This document shows, piece after piece, positions 1 through 6,944 of a stretch of 30,590 bases of DNA. The notes under the pieces are model-generated. The model saw only the letters and a program-made list of their open reading frames with translations, did not search any database and was not told where the DNA came from. The stretch covers positions 1 to 30,590 of the forward strand of contig JAFGJF010000325.1 in assembly GCA_016929205.1 (NCBI GenBank), in the 5' to 3' direction. Made by a program: the position numbers and the translations under genes. Numbering within the stretch: position 1 is the first letter of the stretch; each line of letters starts with the position of its first letter. The DNA comes from Anaerolineae bacterium. Its GTDB lineage: Bacteria > Chloroflexota > Anaerolineae > JAFGEY01.

Positions 1-529
1 GAACAACGAACGTGCCCAGGCGGGGCTGGCGGCACTGCTGGACAAAAAGCGAGTCCCGGGGGACAAACAACGAGCGACTGGCACTGTCCCGCCGCCGCTG
101 GGACAACAGGCCGCGTCACCCGCCTCACAGATCTCATCTGCACTGCCGATCGAGGTCATAGAAGCTCGCGAAGAGCGAACGGTCATCGCCGAACAGTGGG
201 GCGAGTTCCTGGCCATCGCTGCGGCGACCGATCCGCAAATGCTGCTGATGCAGGGCAACGCCTTTTTGACGAAAATGAAGCGATTGAACACCCAGGCACT
301 GCGAGCATTGCCACAGGCGTCGCAATTGGACGAGCTGCAATTGCAGTGGCAGGAATCGGAAATCGTCGGCGAAGCGTTAGCCAGCTTGCTGCACGATCCC
401 AACCATCGAGAACGACCGGACTGGGATGAAATGGTCCAATCCTTGCGCATGTTGGCCCAGCAATTGCTCGACCACCGAAAAACGTTGCGCGCCCAGATCC
501 AAGACGCCGGAGGACAGGTCTCTCAATAG
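1..529 (+). CDS. C-terminal fragment of an unrecognised protein
   Basis: An open plus-strand frame runs in from the left edge and ends at TAG 527-529, so only the last 175 or so residues are visible. The visible part begins NNERAQAGLAALLDKKR, a phrase like the tails of TPR units in Chloroflexota proteins. It continues through a Pro/Gln-rich linker of about 30 residues and then a charged, helix-rich region with no recognised domain. There is no membrane segment. An ATG at 239 lies inside the frame, but the frame is open and protein-like well upstream, so I read this as a truncated longer gene rather than a 96-aa gene. The function is not recognised. The TPP riboswitch of the next gene starts about 25 bases after its stop. 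Confidence 0.6.
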   Translation, partial: NNERAQAGLAALLDKKRVPGDKQRATGTVPPPLGQQAASPASQISSALPIEVIEAREERTVIAEQWGEFLAIAAATDPQMLLMQGNAFLTKMKRLNTQALRALPQASQLDELQLQWQESEIVGEALASLLHDPNHRERPDWDEMVQSLRMLAQQLLDHRKTLRAQIQDAGGQVSQ

Positions 530-540
530 ATCGTTAAAAT
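511..540 (+). promoter_or_regulatory. Candidate promoter for the riboswitch-thiB transcript
   Basis: TAAAAT at 535-540 could be a -10 box, with AGGACA at 511-516 (4 of 6 matches to TTGACA) 18 bases upstream. It sits just before the riboswitch, where a promoter is required, but the match is only moderate. Confidence 0.3.
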
Positions 541-552
541 CATCAAAACTCG

Positions 553-643
553 CTAGGGGAGCCCGGAAGCGCCGGGCTGAGAGGGCGGTCACATTGCCGC
601 CGACCCTTTGAACCTGACGGATCATGCCGGCGGAGGGAAGCAG
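553..643 (+). ncRNA. TPP riboswitch (THI element)
   Basis: The conserved core of the thiamine pyrophosphate aptamer is visible in order. A GC-rich stem at 561-577 is followed by CTGAGA at 577-582. A variable P3 arm has GGCGG pairing with CCGCC. ACCCTTTGAACCTGA lies at 603-617, then a short stem and GGAGGGAAGC at 632-641. The aptamer ends about 90 bases before the thiB start codon and is followed by an intrinsic terminator at 655-691. The arrangement is that of a transcriptional OFF switch: bound TPP should favour the terminator and shut off thiamine uptake. Confidence 0.93.
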
Positions 644-654
644 AAAAAGAGTCG

Positions 655-691
655 AAACGCCAACCATCCACCGGTTGGCGTTTTCTGTTTT
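655..691 (+). terminator. Intrinsic terminator of the TPP riboswitch
   Basis: A perfect 11-bp stem (AAACGCCAACC at 655-665 with GGTTGGCGTTT at 673-683) with a 7-base loop is followed by a T-rich run ending at 691. It lies between the TPP aptamer and thiB, so it is the likely expression platform. Confidence 0.88.
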
Positions 692-734
692 AGAGGCGGG
701 CACAAGGTCCGCCACAATCGTAGGAGGTTTATCC

Positions 735-1778
735 ATGAAAAGACATATCGTATTGACCCTGGCCCTGATGAGCAGCATACTGGCACTCATCGTTGGCTGC
801 GCGCAAGCGGAACCCAAAGAACTGGTCGTGATGACACACGACAGCTTTGATATCGGCGAAGACGTGATCGTCGCCTTTGAAGAAACACACGACGTAAAAG
901 TCGTTTTCCTCAAGTCAGGCGATGCGGGAGAAGCGCTGAACAAAGCGATCCTCAGCAAAAACAACCCGTTGGCCGATGTCTTTTTTGGCATCGACAACAC
1001 CTTCCTCAGCCGCGCACTGCAAGAGGACATGTTGGAAGCGTATCGATCGCCGGAACTGGAAAACATCGAGCCGACTTTGATCCTGGACGACGAATACCGC
1101 CTTTTGCCCGTTGATTGGGGTGACGTCTGTCTGAACTATGACAAAACATGGTTTGAGAAACACTCAAAAACACCGCCTGCATCGCTTGAGGATCTGCTCC
1201 AGCCCGAATACAAGGGCTTGACCGTGGTTGAAAACCCCGCCACGTCCTCGCCGGGACTGGCCTTTCTGCTGGCGACAATCGGGCACTTTGGTCAAGAGGA
1301 ATACCTGGCCTATTGGGACGCACTGGGCAAAAACGACGTAAGAGTCGAAAGTGGGTGGACCGAAGCCTACTATGGCCAGTTTACGGCTGCCGGCGGTGAA
1401 CGCCCGATCGTGGTGAGCTATGCCACCAGCCCGGCTGCCGAAGTGTACTATAGTGAGGGCCTCTATACCGAGCCACCCACAGGATCGGTCCTCACGGCAG
1501 AAACCTGTTTCCGGCAAATAGAGTTCGTCGGCATCCTCAAAGGCACCAAACAACTCAAGCTGGCAAAAGCATTTGTGGATTGGGTGCTCGGTCAGGAATT
1601 CCAGCAAGATATTCCGCTACATATGTGGGTCTTTCCTGCCAACCGGCGAGCAGACCTGCCGCAGGTGTTTCAAGACTTTGCCGAACAGGCGCAGTCGCCG
1701 GTTTCTATCCCGCCCGACGACATTGCTGCCAACCGTGAAACCTGGATCAATGCCTGGACAAAGACGGTGCTGCGCTGA
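735..1778 (+). CDS. thiB: Thiamine ABC transporter substrate-binding lipoprotein
   Basis: Periplasmic or cell-surface binding protein that captures thiamine or its phosphates for an ABC importer (347 aa, normal for ThiB/TbpA). The start is ATG 735, chosen because AGGAGG at 722-727 lies 7 bases upstream; an open frame further upstream runs through the riboswitch and is not coding. Residues 1-22 form a lipoprotein signal, with Lys-Arg, a hydrophobic core and the lipobox IVGC (Cys22). The mature part opens with the family pattern LVVMTHDSFD. It also shows the DVFFGIDN segment and the W/Y-rich ligand region around DWGDVCLNYDKTW and SGWTEAYYGQF. Control by the TPP riboswitch supports a thiamine ligand. 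No permease (thiP) or ATPase (thiQ) follows; the next gene is convergent. The family call is secure and the exact ligand is inferred. Confidence 0.92.
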   Translation: MKRHIVLTLALMSSILALIVGCAQAEPKELVVMTHDSFDIGEDVIVAFEETHDVKVVFLKSGDAGEALNKAILSKNNPLADVFFGIDNTFLSRALQEDMLEAYRSPELENIEPTLILDDEYRLLPVDWGDVCLNYDKTWFEKHSKTPPASLEDLLQPEYKGLTVVENPATSSPGLAFLLATIGHFGQEEYLAYWDALGKNDVRVESGWTEAYYGQFTAAGGERPIVVSYATSPAAEVYYSEGLYTEPPTGSVLTAETCFRQIEFVGILKGTKQLKLAKAFVDWVLGQEFQQDIPLHMWVFPANRRADLPQVFQDFAEQAQSPVSIPPDDIAANRETWINAWTKTVLR

Positions 1779-1802
1779 TCTCGGAGCCGTTGCAATGTCC
1801 CC

Positions 1803-1839
1803 GGTACGACGCATATGTGACAACCAAGTGCGTCGTACC
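1803..1839. terminator. Convergent-gene hairpin, possible bidirectional terminator
   Basis: GGTACGACGCA (1803-1813) pairs perfectly with TGCGTCGTACC (1829-1839) around a 15-base loop, in the 92-base gap between the ends of thiB and the hydrolase gene. Neither side has a T-run, so a simple intrinsic terminator is not certain. Confidence 0.4.
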
Positions 1840-1870
1840 CGACGTTGCATCACCATCGCGTTGAAATCAA

Positions 1871-2809
1871 TCACTCTTGGCGTAAATACAGATCGAAAAA
1901 CTGCAACACGCGCGCTCGATAGTCTTCAGGATGAACGCCCTGGGCCGCACAATGCCCGCTGCCGGGCACGATCCACAACGACTTGGGCTCGCCTGCAGCC
2001 TGGTAAAGCCGCCTGGCATCTTGGACAAAACAAGCCGAATTCTGGATCTCGCCGTGAATGAACAACAACGCACGGGGGCTGATCTCGCCAACCATCTCGA
2101 TCGGCTTGTATTGCCCCACCCACTCCCCCGTCCACACCCAGCCGGCCAACTTGAGTAACGGTCCCCAGGACCAATGGAGCGACGTGCCCTTGATCCCGCC
2201 ATAGCCGAACCGGTCCCACACCTGGCCCAAATCGGCATAGTTTCCTTCGGCCACGACGGCCTTGATCGACGGCTCCCTGGCTGCTGCGCCGATAACAATT
2301 CCCGATCCCATCGAGCATCCTATCGCGCCAATGCGATTCGGATCGACATCGGAGCGCGTTTTCAAATAAGCAACGGCCCCAACCAGATCGCGCACTTCGA
2401 GCAGTCCCATTGTCGTAAATTTGCTGCCGCTTTGTCCATGCCCGCGATGGTCGAATACCAGGACGTTGTATCCGGCGCGATTGAGAAACTTGACGCCATA
2501 ATAGGCCAGCACCCCGGTGCTCCCGGAACCATGGCTGCTCACCACTGTCGCACCATCTGGATCGCCGTGCACAAACCAGCCGACGATCTCGACACCATCG
2601 CTCGCTTGAAAACCCACCCGCTCCACCGGACTGCCATCCGTGCTCTCTAGTGTCAACTCGATTGCCGGCCGTGAAGGATGGGTCAGCACGTACGCCTTGA
2701 GCATTGGAAACCCAATCACATAACACAAAAAAAACGGGCCGACGATCAAAACGATCGCCTTGATCCATTTGCGTGCAGACATGTCGGGATCGCGCCAGTG
2801 AATACGCAT
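1871..2809 (-). CDS. Membrane-anchored alpha/beta hydrolase
   Basis: Serine hydrolase of the alpha/beta fold (312 aa), substrate unknown. The start is ATG at 2809 (MRIHWRD), because GGAGG lies 5 bases upstream; an in-frame TTG four codons earlier overlaps that ribosome binding site. One hydrophobic segment near residues 15-35 should anchor it in the membrane with the hydrolase domain outside. Visible landmarks are VVSSHGSGS (oxyanion-hole strand), VFDHRGHGQS, the nucleophile elbow GCSMGSG (Ser near residue 165) and GSGHC near the C terminus (catalytic His). The strand that usually carries the catalytic Asp in this family (HGxxDxxVP) reads HGEIQNSAC, so the usual acid seems replaced by Gln. 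The gene follows lysS on the same strand but behind the lysS terminator. Confidence 0.8.
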   Translation of the reverse strand: MRIHWRDPDMSARKWIKAIVLIVGPFFLCYVIGFPMLKAYVLTHPSRPAIELTLESTDGSPVERVGFQASDGVEIVGWFVHGDPDGATVVSSHGSGSTGVLAYYGVKFLNRAGYNVLVFDHRGHGQSGSKFTTMGLLEVRDLVGAVAYLKTRSDVDPNRIGAIGCSMGSGIVIGAAAREPSIKAVVAEGNYADLGQVWDRFGYGGIKGTSLHWSWGPLLKLAGWVWTGEWVGQYKPIEMVGEISPRALLFIHGEIQNSACFVQDARRLYQAAGEPKSLWIVPGSGHCAAQGVHPEDYRARVLQFFDLYLRQE

Positions 2810-2823
2810 CACGTCCTCCAAAC

Positions 2824-2870
2824 CAAATCAAAAGCCCCTTCTTTCCAGATCTGTTCCGAAAAGAAGGGGC
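2824..2870 (-). terminator. Intrinsic terminator downstream of lysS
   Basis: On the minus strand a perfect 11-bp stem (GCCCCTTCTTT, 2870-2860, with AAAGAAGGGGC, 2844-2834) is followed by TTTTGATTTGGTTT. It lies 48 bases past the lysS stop. The T-rich tail runs directly into the ribosome binding site of the hydrolase gene. Confidence 0.8.
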
Positions 2871-2917
2871 ATCTCGCTGCATAGCTATATTTATCTCCAG
2901 GCCGTATCGTGCAGGAC

Positions 2918-4420
2918 CTATTCTCTTGAACGCAAGTGCGGGAACAACAGCACTTCGCGGATCGAACTCTGATCGGTCAACAGCATCACCAGGCGATCGA
3001 CGCCGGTGCCAAATCCGCCACAAGGTGGCATGCCGTAGCGCATTGCACGTAAATAGTCCTCGTCCATCGGATGCGATTCCTCGTCGTCGTCTCCGTACAA
3101 ACGAGCCATCTCTAGGAATCGCTGCTCCTGATCAATCGGATTGTTCAATTCGCTAAACGCATTGCCACACTCTAGCCCGCCGATGAAAAACTCGAATCGC
3201 TCGACGTGTGTGGGATCGTCCACTTTGGCTTTGGCCAGTGGCGAAATATCGCGCGGATAATCGCACACAAACGTTGGCTGGATGAGGGTGGGTTCGACCG
3301 TCCCCAGCAACGACTTGTCCACCAGGTAGCCCCACGTCGCCCCCGCTTTGGCCGGCAATCCCTTAGCGCGAATCGCTTCGTACAACGCCTCGGCCGTTTC
3401 ATACTGGGTATAATCAATGCCGGTCACTTCCAACGCCAGTTCGCGCAGTGTGGCCCGCCGCCAGGGCGGCGAGAGGTCCACCTCGTGACCCTGATAGGTT
3501 ATCACCGGACTGCCGGCAACCTGCTCGGCCACAAAACACACCATTTGCTCGGTGAGCTCCATCACATCGTTATAATCCAAATAAGCGGCGTAAAACTCGA
3601 GCTGGGTAAACTCGGGATTGTGCTTGTAGCTGACCCCCTCGTTGCGAAAATCGCGGCCGATCTCGTATACCCGTTCATACATCCCCACCAACAATCGTTT
3701 GAGATACAGCTCGAACGAGATTCGCAGGTACAAATCCTGGTGAAGCTGATTGTGATGGGTAACAAACGGTCGCGCCGCTGCCCCGCCATAGACCGGCTGC
3801 AAAATGGGCGTTTCCACTTCCAGAAAATCCTGATCGTCAAGAAAGCGCCGCAACGCCTGGATCACGCGCGCCCGCGTAACAAAGATGCGCCGTACCTCGG
3901 GGTTGACGGCCAAATCTGCATAACGCTGGCGGTAGCGCGCCTCGACATCGGCAAAGGCACTGAATCGTTGCCCCTCTTTTTCTTTGACAACCGGTAAAGG
4001 AAAGAGCGCCTTGGCCAACAGAAAAAGTGACGTCACCTTGACCGTGACCTCGCCCGTGCGCGTGCTGAACAATGTCCCTGTAAACTCGTAAAAGTCGCCC
4101 AAGTCTGATTGGCGCTTGAACAATTCAAAATCTGCTTCTCGATCTAGCATATTCTCGCGCACATAGACCTGCAAGCGCCCAGACCCATCCTCAATATGAG
4201 CAAAGATCGACTTGCCCATATCGCGAACACTCAATAGACGGCCGGTTACAGTAACCGCAATCTCGGGAGGCTCCGGCCTTCCGGCAACAGCCTTGAATGC
4301 CGTAAGCGCTTGTTGAGTCGTATGCGTGCGTGTACACCGGGCCGGATAAGCGTCGATCCCTTGCGCCTGGATTTGTTCCAACTTTTGTAGACGCTGTCTT
4401 TCTTGATCGCTCAATACCAT
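2918..4420 (-). CDS. lysS: Lysine--tRNA ligase, class II
   Basis: Charges tRNA-Lys with lysine in the cytoplasm (500 aa, normal for bacterial LysS). An N-terminal OB-fold anticodon-binding domain spans about residues 55-140 (VTVTGRLLSVRDMGKSIFAH). The class II catalytic core follows. It contains the conserved region RYADL, motif 2 FRNEGVSYKHNPEFTQLEFY and, near the end, motif 3 GFGTGVDRLVMLLTDQSSIR. The family sequence ELYLKRLLVGMYERVYEIGR sits just before motif 2. The ATG at 4420 has GGAG 9 bases upstream. It lies downstream of the two GreA-family genes on the same strand, a linkage seen in other bacteria, but a hairpin at 4451-4479 separates them. No anomaly in key residues was seen. Confidence 0.96.
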   Translation of the reverse strand: MVLSDQERQRLQKLEQIQAQGIDAYPARCTRTHTTQQALTAFKAVAGRPEPPEIAVTVTGRLLSVRDMGKSIFAHIEDGSGRLQVYVRENMLDREADFELFKRQSDLGDFYEFTGTLFSTRTGEVTVKVTSLFLLAKALFPLPVVKEKEGQRFSAFADVEARYRQRYADLAVNPEVRRIFVTRARVIQALRRFLDDQDFLEVETPILQPVYGGAAARPFVTHHNQLHQDLYLRISFELYLKRLLVGMYERVYEIGRDFRNEGVSYKHNPEFTQLEFYAAYLDYNDVMELTEQMVCFVAEQVAGSPVITYQGHEVDLSPPWRRATLRELALEVTGIDYTQYETAEALYEAIRAKGLPAKAGATWGYLVDKSLLGTVEPTLIQPTFVCDYPRDISPLAKAKVDDPTHVERFEFFIGGLECGNAFSELNNPIDQEQRFLEMARLYGDDDEESHPMDEDYLRAMRYGMPPCGGFGTGVDRLVMLLTDQSSIREVLLFPHLRSRE

Positions 4421-4450
4421 CAGCCTTGACTCCTTAACATATCGTTCTGC

Positions 4451-4479
4451 AACAAAAGAGCCGGATCACATCCCGGCTC
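4451..4479 (-). terminator. Intrinsic terminator after the second GreA-family gene
   Basis: On the minus strand GAGCCGG (4479-4473) pairs with CCGGCTC (4464-4458) and is followed by TTTTGTT. It sits 33 bases past the stop of the GreA paralogue and about 30 bases before the lysS start. Some transcription probably reads through into lysS, because no other lysS promoter was recognised. Confidence 0.55.
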
Positions 4480-4511
4480 CGTTCAGACATGACCTTGTTC
4501 CGTCTGTGAGG

Positions 4512-4982
4512 CTACTCGACTGACTTGACGAGAAACTCAATTTCCCCGTCGGGTGCTTGTATAGTGACCCAATCCCCTATCTTACACCCCATCAACGCTC
4601 GCCCCAAAGGAGACTCGTTTGAAATACATCCCCGGCGTGGATCGGCCTCAGCCGATCCAACGATGATGTATTCTTCGGGCTCGCCGTTTTCGCCTTCCGT
4701 GATCGTCACCCTGCTTCCCAGATCGACAGTGCTATGCGGCTCATGCTTTTCAATAAGCACGACGTTGGCAAGGATTTGTTCCAACTGCAGAATGCGTCCC
4801 TCAATAAAGGCTTGCTCATTTTTGGCAACTTGATAGTCGGGATTCTCAATGGCAGAGGCCTGTTCGAGCGCATCCTGCAACTGCTTGATCACTTGAGGGC
4901 GACGAACACTGCGAAGTAACTCCAAGTCCTGCTGAATCTTATTGAGGCCCTCTTTGGTTAGAAACGTAATATGCTCCGCCAT
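4512..4982 (-). CDS. GreA/GreB-family factor with altered tip residues
   Basis: Second GreA-family protein (156 aa from ATG 4982). GAGGAG lies 5 bases before this ATG, whereas the ATG at 4985 and GTG at 4988 are too close to it. An N-terminal coiled coil (about residues 1-75) and a C-terminal FKBP-like domain (IIVGSAEAD, NESPLGRALMG, PDGEIEFLVK) are clear. GreA rescues backtracked RNA polymerase using two acidic tip residues, D41 and E44 of E. coli GreA in GDLKEN. Here the aligned segment is ASAIEN: the Glu is kept but the Asp is Ser. The upstream paralogue keeps both acids. The protein may bind the RNA polymerase secondary channel without normal cleavage activity, as Gfh1-type factors do; that is inference. 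It lies 47 bases downstream of greA, probably in the same transcript. Confidence 0.85.
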   Translation of the reverse strand: MAEHITFLTKEGLNKIQQDLELLRSVRRPQVIKQLQDALEQASAIENPDYQVAKNEQAFIEGRILQLEQILANVVLIEKHEPHSTVDLGSRVTITEGENGEPEEYIIVGSAEADPRRGCISNESPLGRALMGCKIGDWVTIQAPDGEIEFLVKSVE

Positions 4983-5029
4983 CATCACTCCTCGTACGCC
5001 CTTTGTCTATCCATATCGTGCCACGCGGG

Positions 5030-5503
5030 TTATTTGATCTCGATAATCTCAAAAGACGAAACGCCCCCGGGCGTGTTTACATCGACCACATCCCCCACAC
5101 GCCGTCCCAACAACGCACGGCCAAGAGGAGAAGCATGGGAAATTCGTCCCACCGAGGGATTGGCTTCAGCCGAACCAACAATCTGAAACGTCTCTGGTTC
5201 ATAACTCGCTTCTTGAACGATCACCGTCGCCCCCAGGACAACCGCATCACTATTGCCATCGTGCTTGATGATTTGTGCGTATTTGAGGATCTCTTCTATG
5301 GTCTGGATACGTCCCTCAACAAACGCCTGCTCCAGTTTTGCGTTTTCATAGCCCGCATTTTCGCGCAAGTCGCCATCTTCTTTGGCAATGCGAATTTGAT
5401 CGGCAACTTGGGCGCGTCTCTCTGTGCGCAAGTATTCGAGTTCTTGCTGAAGCTTTTCATATCCTTCACGGGTCAAAAACTTGGTTTCTGTCATATCGAC
5501 CAT
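5030..5503 (-). CDS. greA: Transcription elongation factor GreA
   Basis: Stimulates RNA polymerase to cleave the transcript 3' end when it backtracks (157 aa, standard length). The N-terminal coiled coil carries the tip motif GDLRENAGYENAK with both catalytic acids. The C-terminal domain has IVGSAEANPSVGRISHASPL and the closing GRRVGDVVDVNTPGGVSSFEI. The start may be ATG 5503 or ATG 5494 (MTETKFLTREG); the weak GAGAG upstream does not decide between them, and homologues often start at the latter. A promoter at 5613-5641 and a terminator-like hairpin in the leader (5523-5555) precede it. It is the first gene of the greA-gre paralogue pair. Confidence 0.95.
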   Translation of the reverse strand: MVDMTETKFLTREGYEKLQQELEYLRTERRAQVADQIRIAKEDGDLRENAGYENAKLEQAFVEGRIQTIEEILKYAQIIKHDGNSDAVVLGATVIVQEASYEPETFQIVGSAEANPSVGRISHASPLGRALLGRRVGDVVDVNTPGGVSSFEIIEIK

Positions 5504-5522
5504 CTCTCAGCTTACTAGATTG

Positions 5523-5555
5523 AAAACAAAAAGCGTCGCGTTAAACTGACGACGC
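5523..5555 (-). promoter_or_regulatory. Terminator-like hairpin in the greA leader
   Basis: On the minus strand GCGTCG (5555-5550) pairs with CGACGC (5538-5533) around an 11-base loop and is followed by TTTTTGTTTT. It lies 20 bases before the greA start and about 50 bases after the expected transcription start from the promoter at 5613-5641. It is therefore inside the greA leader and could attenuate greA. It could instead end transcripts arriving from fmt. Confidence 0.55.
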
Positions 5556-5612
5556 AACGCACTCTTGATTTGGGAACAAACGCGACCGGATTACCATTCG
5601 ACTTGGGGCAAG

Positions 5613-5641
5613 ATTATACCTCAAATCCTTTTTTTTGTAAA
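5613..5641 (-). promoter_or_regulatory. Sigma-70-type promoter for greA
   Basis: Minus-strand TTTACA (5641-5636), a 17-base spacer and a perfect TATAAT (5618-5613), with an A-tract between the boxes. It predicts a leader of about 100 bases before greA. Confidence 0.68.
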
Positions 5642-5659
5642 ATCTCACTCTCGTAGGAT

Positions 5660-5691
5660 CTCGTCTTGGCAAGACCTCGTTTTGGCAAGAC
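5660..5691. repeat. Two tandem 16-bp repeats upstream of the greA promoter
   Basis: CTCGTCTTGGCAAGAC (5660-5675) is followed at once by CTCGTTTTGGCAAGAC (5676-5691), one mismatch. Each carries a small palindrome (CTTG-G-CAAG in the first copy, TTTG-G-CAAG in the second). They lie about 20-50 bases upstream of the -35 box and could be an operator. CTTGCCAAG occurs again at 5799-5807 in the end of fmt. Confidence 0.5.
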
Positions 5692-5795
5692 CTGGCACCA
5701 AGAATGAAACTTGATCTGGACACCTTGCGTATATAGAGAGACAGATTGTTCAAATGATCGGAAAACAAAAACGTGCCGGTGAACGGAATTGCGCA

Positions 5796-6731
5796 TCACT
5801 TGCCAAGATCTGAGCCAATGAACTCGGACTGTCCCTGGCAAAATACGTCGGGTGTCATTGCGCGTTTGCCTGCGAGTTGGATTTTTCGCAACAACAACGC
5901 ACCATGTCCGGTGGCAACAGCAATGTCTTTGTTTACAGCGATCACCTTTCCCGGTTGTTCTTTGCCTGACCAATCCGGCAAAATCGTGGCGTCCAAGATC
6001 TTTAGGTTTGTGCCTTTATAGATCGTATATGTTCCTGGCCACGGCACATAGGCGCGAACCATGCGCTCAATCGAGATGGCAGAACGAGACCAGTCGATCA
6101 GCCCGTCCTGTCTTTGTAAGCGTTGGCAGTAGGTCACACCTTCCTGGGGTTGAGGCTGCGCTGTAATCTCTGCCGCCAACCACCGGAGAAGCGTTTGACC
6201 CAACAAATCAGCGCCAAGATGAGATAAACGATGTGTCAGTGTCGACGTCGTATCATCGGGACGAATTGGACAACGGGCCTGAGCCAGGATGGGACCGCTG
6301 TCGAGCTGTTGAACCGTTTTCATGATCGTGATACCCGATTCGACATCGCCGTGCAAAATGGCAGCGCTAATCGGGGATGCGCCTCGCCAACGGGGTAGAA
6401 GGGAGGCATGTACATTTAGACAACCGTATCGGGGAACAGACAGCACCTTGGGCGTGAGAATGTACCCGATGGCGGCTGTCACGTACACGTCAGGCTGAAA
6501 TGTTCGCAGACGCTGAATGGCCTCCGAATTGCGCAGAGACACAGGCTGCCAGACTTCTAGACCGTGCTTGAGCGCGGCTTGTTTGACCGGAGAGGCACTC
6601 GTTTTTTGGCCACGTCCCTTTTTGCGATCTGGCTGTGTAACCACGAAAACAGTCGAACCCATTTCGCACAAAGCGTTGAGACTGGGTACGGCAAATTCGG
6701 GAGAGCCCATAAAGACAATTCTGGCAACCAT
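5796..6731 (-). CDS. fmt: Methionyl-tRNA formyltransferase
   Basis: Transfers a formyl group from 10-formyl-tetrahydrofolate to Met-tRNA(fMet) before translation initiation (311 aa, normal length). The start is ATG 6731 (MVARIVFMGSPEFAVPSL, the classic Fmt N terminus), with AAGGAG 8 bases upstream. The open frame extends 65 codons further upstream, but that stretch is not Fmt-like. The N-terminal Rossmann-like domain carries the catalytic segment NVHASLLPRWRGASPI (Asn and His of the NxH pair) and the following GITIMKTVQQLDSGPI. The C-terminal tRNA-binding domain begins near residue 205 (QDGLIDWSRSA, RAYVPWPGTYT). It is divergent from the DUF4870-like gene and is followed by the greA promoter region. 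The usual partner def (deformylase) is not adjacent. Confidence 0.96.
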   Translation of the reverse strand: MVARIVFMGSPEFAVPSLNALCEMGSTVFVVTQPDRKKGRGQKTSASPVKQAALKHGLEVWQPVSLRNSEAIQRLRTFQPDVYVTAAIGYILTPKVLSVPRYGCLNVHASLLPRWRGASPISAAILHGDVESGITIMKTVQQLDSGPILAQARCPIRPDDTTSTLTHRLSHLGADLLGQTLLRWLAAEITAQPQPQEGVTYCQRLQRQDGLIDWSRSAISIERMVRAYVPWPGTYTIYKGTNLKILDATILPDWSGKEQPGKVIAVNKDIAVATGHGALLLRKIQLAGKRAMTPDVFCQGQSEFIGSDLGK

Positions 6732-6759
6732 CTGTTCTGCTCCTTGGTATGTAAACCGC

Positions 6760-6788
6760 ATTGTAACACATTTTGGTTTTAGAGACAA
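6760..6788 (-). promoter_or_regulatory. Candidate promoter for fmt
   Basis: Minus-strand TTGTCT (6788-6783), a 17-base spacer and TACAAT (6765-6760). It predicts a short leader of about 20 bases that still includes the AAGGAG site. Confidence 0.45.
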
Positions 6789-6857
6789 ACAAAGACTGCT
6801 TGTCGAGTTGTAGATTTGGTTGTTATAGCAAGATAAAACGGAAGCGGTTCGCAAGGC

Positions 6858-6886
6858 TTGACATTTTGGATTGGTAATGATACAAT
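6858..6886 (+). promoter_or_regulatory. Strong sigma-70-type promoter for the DUF4870-like gene
   Basis: A perfect TTGACA (6858-6863), a 17-base spacer and TACAAT (6881-6886). The next start codon is at 6945, so the leader is about 50 bases. It lies in the divergent gap with fmt. Confidence 0.78.
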
Positions 6887-6944
6887 GACCCCTAGTATAC
6901 AAATTCACTGTTATCTGTTTTCGCACTTTACATAGGAGGATATA

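Noticed and set aside
624..734. Upstream extension of thiB into the riboswitch.
   Set aside because: It would translate the aptamer and terminator; ATG 735 has a strong ribosome binding site and begins a lipoprotein signal.
1926..3023. Minus-strand frame of 365 codons overlapping the hydrolase and the end of lysS.
   Set aside because: It is a shifted frame of the hydrolase gene and crosses the lysS terminator; the hydrolase frame has motifs and a ribosome binding site.
6732..6926. A 65-codon N-terminal extension of Fmt.
   Set aside because: The extension is unlike Fmt, crosses the candidate fmt promoter and overlaps the divergent promoter, while ATG 6731 has AAGGAG and the standard Fmt N terminus.
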